From the NCBI RefSeq assembly GCF_946222835.1, contig NZ_CAMIHD010000007.1, positions 50,249 to 114,248 of the forward strand: a stretch of DNA of 64,000 nucleotides, read 5' to 3'. This stretch comes from an uncultured Corynebacterium sp. GTDB taxonomy: Bacteria; Actinomycetota; Actinomycetes; Mycobacteriales; Mycobacteriaceae. The notes beneath the pieces were generated by a model, which worked only from the letters and a program-made list of their open reading frames with translations, was not told the DNA's origin and made no database searches. Positions 60,724 through 64,000 of the stretch are shown here, in pieces. The position numbers and the translations under genes were made by a program. Position 1 is the stretch's first letter. Each line of letters opens with the position of its first letter.

Positions 60724-62991
60724 CTACATTCGGTTTTTGGTGCGCGCGGTAGCAATCGCATTCCACGGGTCTTCCGGCCACGGGTGCTTGGGGTAGCGTC
60801 CGCGCATATCGGCGCGCACGCCAGCATAAGGACCGGACCAGAAGCTGGCAAGATCATCGGTTACCGCGAGCGGGCGGCCGGCGGGGGAAAGCAGGTGGAA
60901 TTGCACACGGTGGCCGCAGTATTCGGGGGATTCGGCCAAGCCGAAGCATTCCTGCAGCTTGATGTGGACCACGGGGCGATCGCCGGACCAATCGATGGCG
61001 GCATCACGGCCGGAGGGAACCGGAAGGCGCTCGGGAGCGAGATCGTCCAGATGGGTGGCTTCCGGCCAGGGCAGGAGGCGTTGCAGCGCGGGGTACATGT
61101 TTAGCTTGGCAGCGGGAGTGCCCTCCGCAATGCGGTGGAGCTCGGGGCCGAGCCACTCGGCGGGATCCGCGGAATCGACATCGGGCCACGGCTCGCCATA
61201 GTGGGCGTGCAGGTGGCGCAAACGGTCTTTTAAGTTTTGGGCTTTCTCGCTGAAGGTGAAAAGCCCCAACCCTTCCTCGCGGATGCCGGCGGCAAGGGCT
61301 TCCTCGGCCGCGGGGCCGGTGACCTTGACTGGGGTTTCAGAGAGCGTGATGGCGCCCGCAGCCTTGACTTTGACGCCGCGCACGCGACCATCGCTCAGGA
61401 AGGCGCGGGTCTCCTCGGTGACGCCGATGGTCTCGAGGGCTGCGGTTTCCTCGATGCGCGCGGCCGAGCGGATGATGGCATTGCCCGCGTTGGACAGGGA
61501 TACCTCCGCGATGGCGAGCCACGGGGCGCCGGCCAGGCCCGAGTTGTCCAGCAGCCGTGCGCGGGTGCCGCTGGCCAGCAGGTAATCCTCGCCCACGCGC
61601 TTGGCCACCTGCTCGGGAAAGGCGGTGGCGACGACCTCCCCGGGATCGGCGGGGCCGAAATCGTCGACGAGGCGGGCGAGCCGCTTGACCTCCCTTTGGG
61701 GTGGGCGGTGACGGGTGAGATCGGGGGTTAAGGGGGCGTCGCCAAGCGAGGCAATGATGGGTGCGGCTTGGCTGCCGTGGCGGAGCAAAGAAGCGCCGAG
61801 GCGCGGATCGGTGGGCAGGAGGGCGAGCTCCTGTGTGGCACCAATGCGCTTGAGCGTTGCCTGCGCGGATGCTAGGGCCGGAGACGGCGGTGGATCGAGC
61901 AACGGGAAGTCGGAGCCCGCGCCCCAGCAGTCCAGAAACAGCGCGGCCTGGGTTAGGTCCGCGGAGAGGATCTCCGGAGTGGTGTGCGGGGAAAAGTACT
62001 GGTAATCGTCCTGCGCATAGCAGCGAATAACGGTGCCCGGTGCCTCACGGCCGGCACGGCCGGCGCGCTGATCGGCACTCGATTTTGAGGTAGACACCGT
62101 CACCAACCCGGACATGCCACGCTGCGCATCGCGCCGGGGAACGCGGGAAAGCCCGGCATCCACCACTACACGCACGCCCGGTACGGTAAGCGAAGACTCC
62201 GCGATAGAGGTAGCTACGACGATGCGCCGCTCATCGGTATACAGCGCGGCGTCTTGCTCCGCGGTGGTTTGCTTGCCATGCAGGGGGAACACATTATGGC
62301 CTGCTAAGGCATCGCACACGAGACTAACCTCGCGCACGCCGGGCACAAAGACCAGCGTTGATTCGTGCTGACGAGCTGCCTGCTTGGCGACGTCCCCGTA
62401 AAACTCCCTCGTTCCCGCCGCCCTGCCCGGCATGGGGGCGTAGTGGATATCGAGCGGGTGGGTGACTGCCTCGGTGACGTGGATGGGCGCATCCATAAGT
62501 TGGGAAAAGCGCTGCGCATCCACGGTGGCGGACATGGCGATGACGCGGAAATCCTCGCGTAGCTCGGCTAGTTCCAGGCACATGCCCAGCACCAGATCCG
62601 TATCGAGCTGGCGCTCGTGAACCTCATCGATGGCAACGGCGGCAACACCCTCGAGTTCCGGATCCTTCAGCAAGCGGCGCAGCAGCACGCCCGGCGTGAC
62701 GAACTCGACTTCCCTGCCCTTGCGGGACTCGCCCCGGATGGCGAAGCCAACCTTGTCCGGGGTGCCGCTGAGAGTACTCAAGCGCTGCGCCGCCGCACGC
62801 ACGGCCACACGGCGCGGGGCGGTGACGATGACTTTGCTTTGGCCCGCCGCATGATTGGCCAACGCCGGTGGCACGAGCGTGGTTTTACCCGTACCGGGCG
62901 GGGCCTGGATGACGACATTTCCGGTTTCAGGCAGCGAATCGATGGTCTCGGCTACAGGTAGTCCCGCGCCGATGCGAGCGAGATCAAACAT
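60724..62991 (-). CDS. hrpB: ATP-dependent helicase HrpB
   Basis: 755 residues, a DEAH-type superfamily 2 helicase. Walker A PPGTGKTT lies at 31-38, the DEVH box at 122-125, motif III SATVD, and the late motif VI QRAGRAGREAPG. The HrpB C-terminal region has ECFGLAESPEY and WPEDPWNA. It should unwind RNA or DNA; its role in actinobacteria is poorly known. It directly follows the acetyltransferase stop on the minus strand. Confidence 0.92.
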   Translation of the reverse strand: MFDLARIGAGLPVAETIDSLPETGNVVIQAPPGTGKTTLVPPALANHAAGQSKVIVTAPRRVAVRAAAQRLSTLSGTPDKVGFAIRGESRKGREVEFVTPGVLLRRLLKDPELEGVAAVAIDEVHERQLDTDLVLGMCLELAELREDFRVIAMSATVDAQRFSQLMDAPIHVTEAVTHPLDIHYAPMPGRAAGTREFYGDVAKQAARQHESTLVFVPGVREVSLVCDALAGHNVFPLHGKQTTAEQDAALYTDERRIVVATSIAESSLTVPGVRVVVDAGLSRVPRRDAQRGMSGLVTVSTSKSSADQRAGRAGREAPGTVIRCYAQDDYQYFSPHTTPEILSADLTQAALFLDCWGAGSDFPLLDPPPSPALASAQATLKRIGATQELALLPTDPRLGASLLRHGSQAAPIIASLGDAPLTPDLTRHRPPQREVKRLARLVDDFGPADPGEVVATAFPEQVAKRVGEDYLLASGTRARLLDNSGLAGAPWLAIAEVSLSNAGNAIIRSAARIEETAALETIGVTEETRAFLSDGRVRGVKVKAAGAITLSETPVKVTGPAAEEALAAGIREEGLGLFTFSEKAQNLKDRLRHLHAHYGEPWPDVDSADPAEWLGPELHRIAEGTPAAKLNMYPALQRLLPWPEATHLDDLAPERLPVPSGRDAAIDWSGDRPVVHIKLQECFGLAESPEYCGHRVQFHLLSPAGRPLAVTDDLASFWSGPYAGVRADMRGRYPKHPWPEDPWNAIATARTKNRM

Positions 62992-63648
62992 TTACTTGGC
63001 GGCTCCAAAACCCTCGACGGGACCGTTGAGATCCTGGCGCTCCCAGGCGTCCTCGTTATCCTCCAGCTTGCGCACCACGCGGCCGGGAGTTCCCAGGACC
63101 AGCGAATTATCCGGAGTATCGGTGGTAATAAGCGTGCCCGCACCTATAACGCAGTTCTTTCCAATCGTGATGCCCGGCAGCACGGTGACATTGGCACCGA
63201 ACCAGGTGTTATCACCGATGGTGATGGGCTTGGCAATCTCCCACCCACCGGCGCGCATCTCATGATCGTTTACCGGATGCCCCACCGTAATCAAGGAGCA
63301 ATTGGGGCCCACCATGACGCCATTGCTGAGCGTCACCGTGGCTTGGGCCAAGATGGTGGCACCAAAATTAATGAAGACGCGCTCTCCGCACACCAAATTG
63401 CAGCCGTATTCTAAGTTCAGCGGCACGTGCAGCCCCGGCACCGCAGATTCTTCCGGCAGTATCTCGCGCAGGATGCCCTTGGCGCGCTCCGGATCCGTAT
63501 TCTGTAACTCATTGAGCTGTTTGACTAGGCGAAAGCCGCGCTGATGTTCCTTCTTCGCCTCCGGCATGCTTGGCAAGAACCACTCCCCACCGGTCATCCG
63601 CTCCGATGAGCCGTAGCATTCCAAGTTCTGCCGCCTCTGTGCATCCAT
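62992..63648 (-). CDS. Maltose/galactoside O-acetyltransferase family protein
   Basis: 218 residues from the ATG at 63648. Typical Maa/LacA features: the short N-terminal MTGGEWFLP segment, then hexapeptide repeats forming a left-handed beta-helix, with the catalytic His in ITVGHPVND and the CoA loop near NTWFGANVTVLPGITIGKNCV. It acetylates sugars using acetyl-CoA. It is cotranscribed with hrpB, which starts one base after this stop. Confidence 0.88.
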   Translation of the reverse strand: MDAQRRQNLECYGSSERMTGGEWFLPSMPEAKKEHQRGFRLVKQLNELQNTDPERAKGILREILPEESAVPGLHVPLNLEYGCNLVCGERVFINFGATILAQATVTLSNGVMVGPNCSLITVGHPVNDHEMRAGGWEIAKPITIGDNTWFGANVTVLPGITIGKNCVIGAGTLITTDTPDNSLVLGTPGRVVRKLEDNEDAWERQDLNGPVEGFGAAK

Positions 63649-63840
63649 GGGAGTCATTGTAGAGGGCGAGTGGTGCTTAATAGGTACTTGTGAAACTCAC
63701 CTAGGTTCCCGTAAATCACAAACCCACAGGCCGCTTTTGCTGATTCGATAAAAATCGAAGCCAACATTTGCAAAGCGGTTGCTAATTCTCAGAGTTAAGG
63801 TTGAGTGTTAGTAGAAGGCGCGAACACAACGAGTGAGCAT

Positions 63841-63972
63841 ATGGAAACAGATTCAAGAAAAATCGTCGATAATATTTTGAGCGATATGGCGGAACTCAAT
63901 GACTGGATCTGTATTGCTGATGCAACTGGGGCGAACGGGAAAAACGGTGCTGTTGCAAAGTTGGGGCAGTAG
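63841..63972 (+). CDS. Possible 43-residue ORF at the right end
   Basis: ATG 63841 opens METDSRKIVDNILSDMAE then LNDWICIADATG and ends in KLGQ. There is no ribosome site of note. An opposite-strand 66-codon frame (63795-63995) is less protein-like. Neither is convincing; 63658-63840 holds the acetyltransferase promoter and nothing else recognisable, and the region beyond the window is needed to judge. Confidence 0.2.
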   Translation: METDSRKIVDNILSDMAELNDWICIADATGANGKNGAVAKLGQ

Positions 63973-64000
63973 GAAGAGCGACGTGAAATAATCACAGCCA

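Noticed and set aside
1..64000. CRISPR array or rRNA genes
   Set aside because: No regularly spaced repeats and no rRNA-like sequence were seen.

Overview
The window looks like a chromosomal segment of a Corynebacterium (high-GC Actinobacteria, mycolata). It opens with the 3' end of gyrA, then a DUF3566 membrane gene, tRNA-Ile and tRNA-Ala, and further on carries the compact block crgA-pknB-pknA-pbpA-rodA-pstP-fhaB-fhaA. That is the order downstream of the dnaA-gyrB-gyrA region in corynebacteria and mycobacteria, so the replication origin should lie a few kb to the left. A species cannot be fixed from this sequence alone.

Layout. 1-5 kb: gyrA end, tRNAs, a duplicated tRNA-Ala-plus-terminator unit, a YjbR-like gene, a miniature IS3-type element, a frameshifted DUF4352 gene, a MarR regulator, a 3-methyladenine glycosylase and a secreted polysaccharide deacetylase. 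5-13.4 kb: small unknown genes, the metF-metE methionine pair, DedA, a HAD hydrolase, cyclophilin ppiA and a rhomboid protease. 13.3-13.6 kb: a non-coding block with four perfect DnaA boxes. 13.6-25 kb: an FAD oxidoreductase, a membrane protein, crgA and the Ser/Thr-kinase/cell-elongation operon, transcribed leftward. 25-31.6 kb: after a tRNA-Leu comes a visibly more A/T-rich accessory segment. It holds a VOC protein with a divergent WYL regulator, a 4-fold beta flower protein, an ABC-2 exporter with an orphan gene, an IS3 transposase remnant and a TetR/DoxX pair. 31.6-41.5 kb: a LURP-one-like protein, an HNH/DUF222 protein, a PrsW protease, several unknown membrane or secreted proteins, a CHY zinc finger protein, an M20 peptidase, bioB with the biotin synthase auxiliary gene, a sirtuin and a lipase. 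41.5-49.8 kb: a possible iron-controlled small RNA, then a complete kdp potassium-uptake operon (kdpFABCDE) with an extra 28-residue ORF in front. 49.8-64 kb: AMP nucleosidase, a purine phosphoribosyltransferase, a SulP transporter, ferritin with an upstream DtxR-like box, a HAD hydrolase, a ROK regulator, a LOG protein, a DUF885 protein, AbrB and TSUP membrane proteins, the helicase HrpB and an acetyltransferase.

Working together: the 15.7-24.9 kb block couples PASTA-kinase signalling to peptidoglycan elongation and septation. metF makes the methyl donor that metE uses. BioB and its auxiliary protein form one unit behind a BioQ-like operator. The Kdp pump is encoded with its sensor and regulator. 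Iron appears twice, through DtxR-like boxes at ferritin and at the possible small RNA. The most unusual non-coding features are the DnaA-box cluster, the DtxR-box/terminator unit at 41.6 kb, and the paired-end mini-IS at 1.8 kb. All motif calls are by eye; no search or structure prediction was run.
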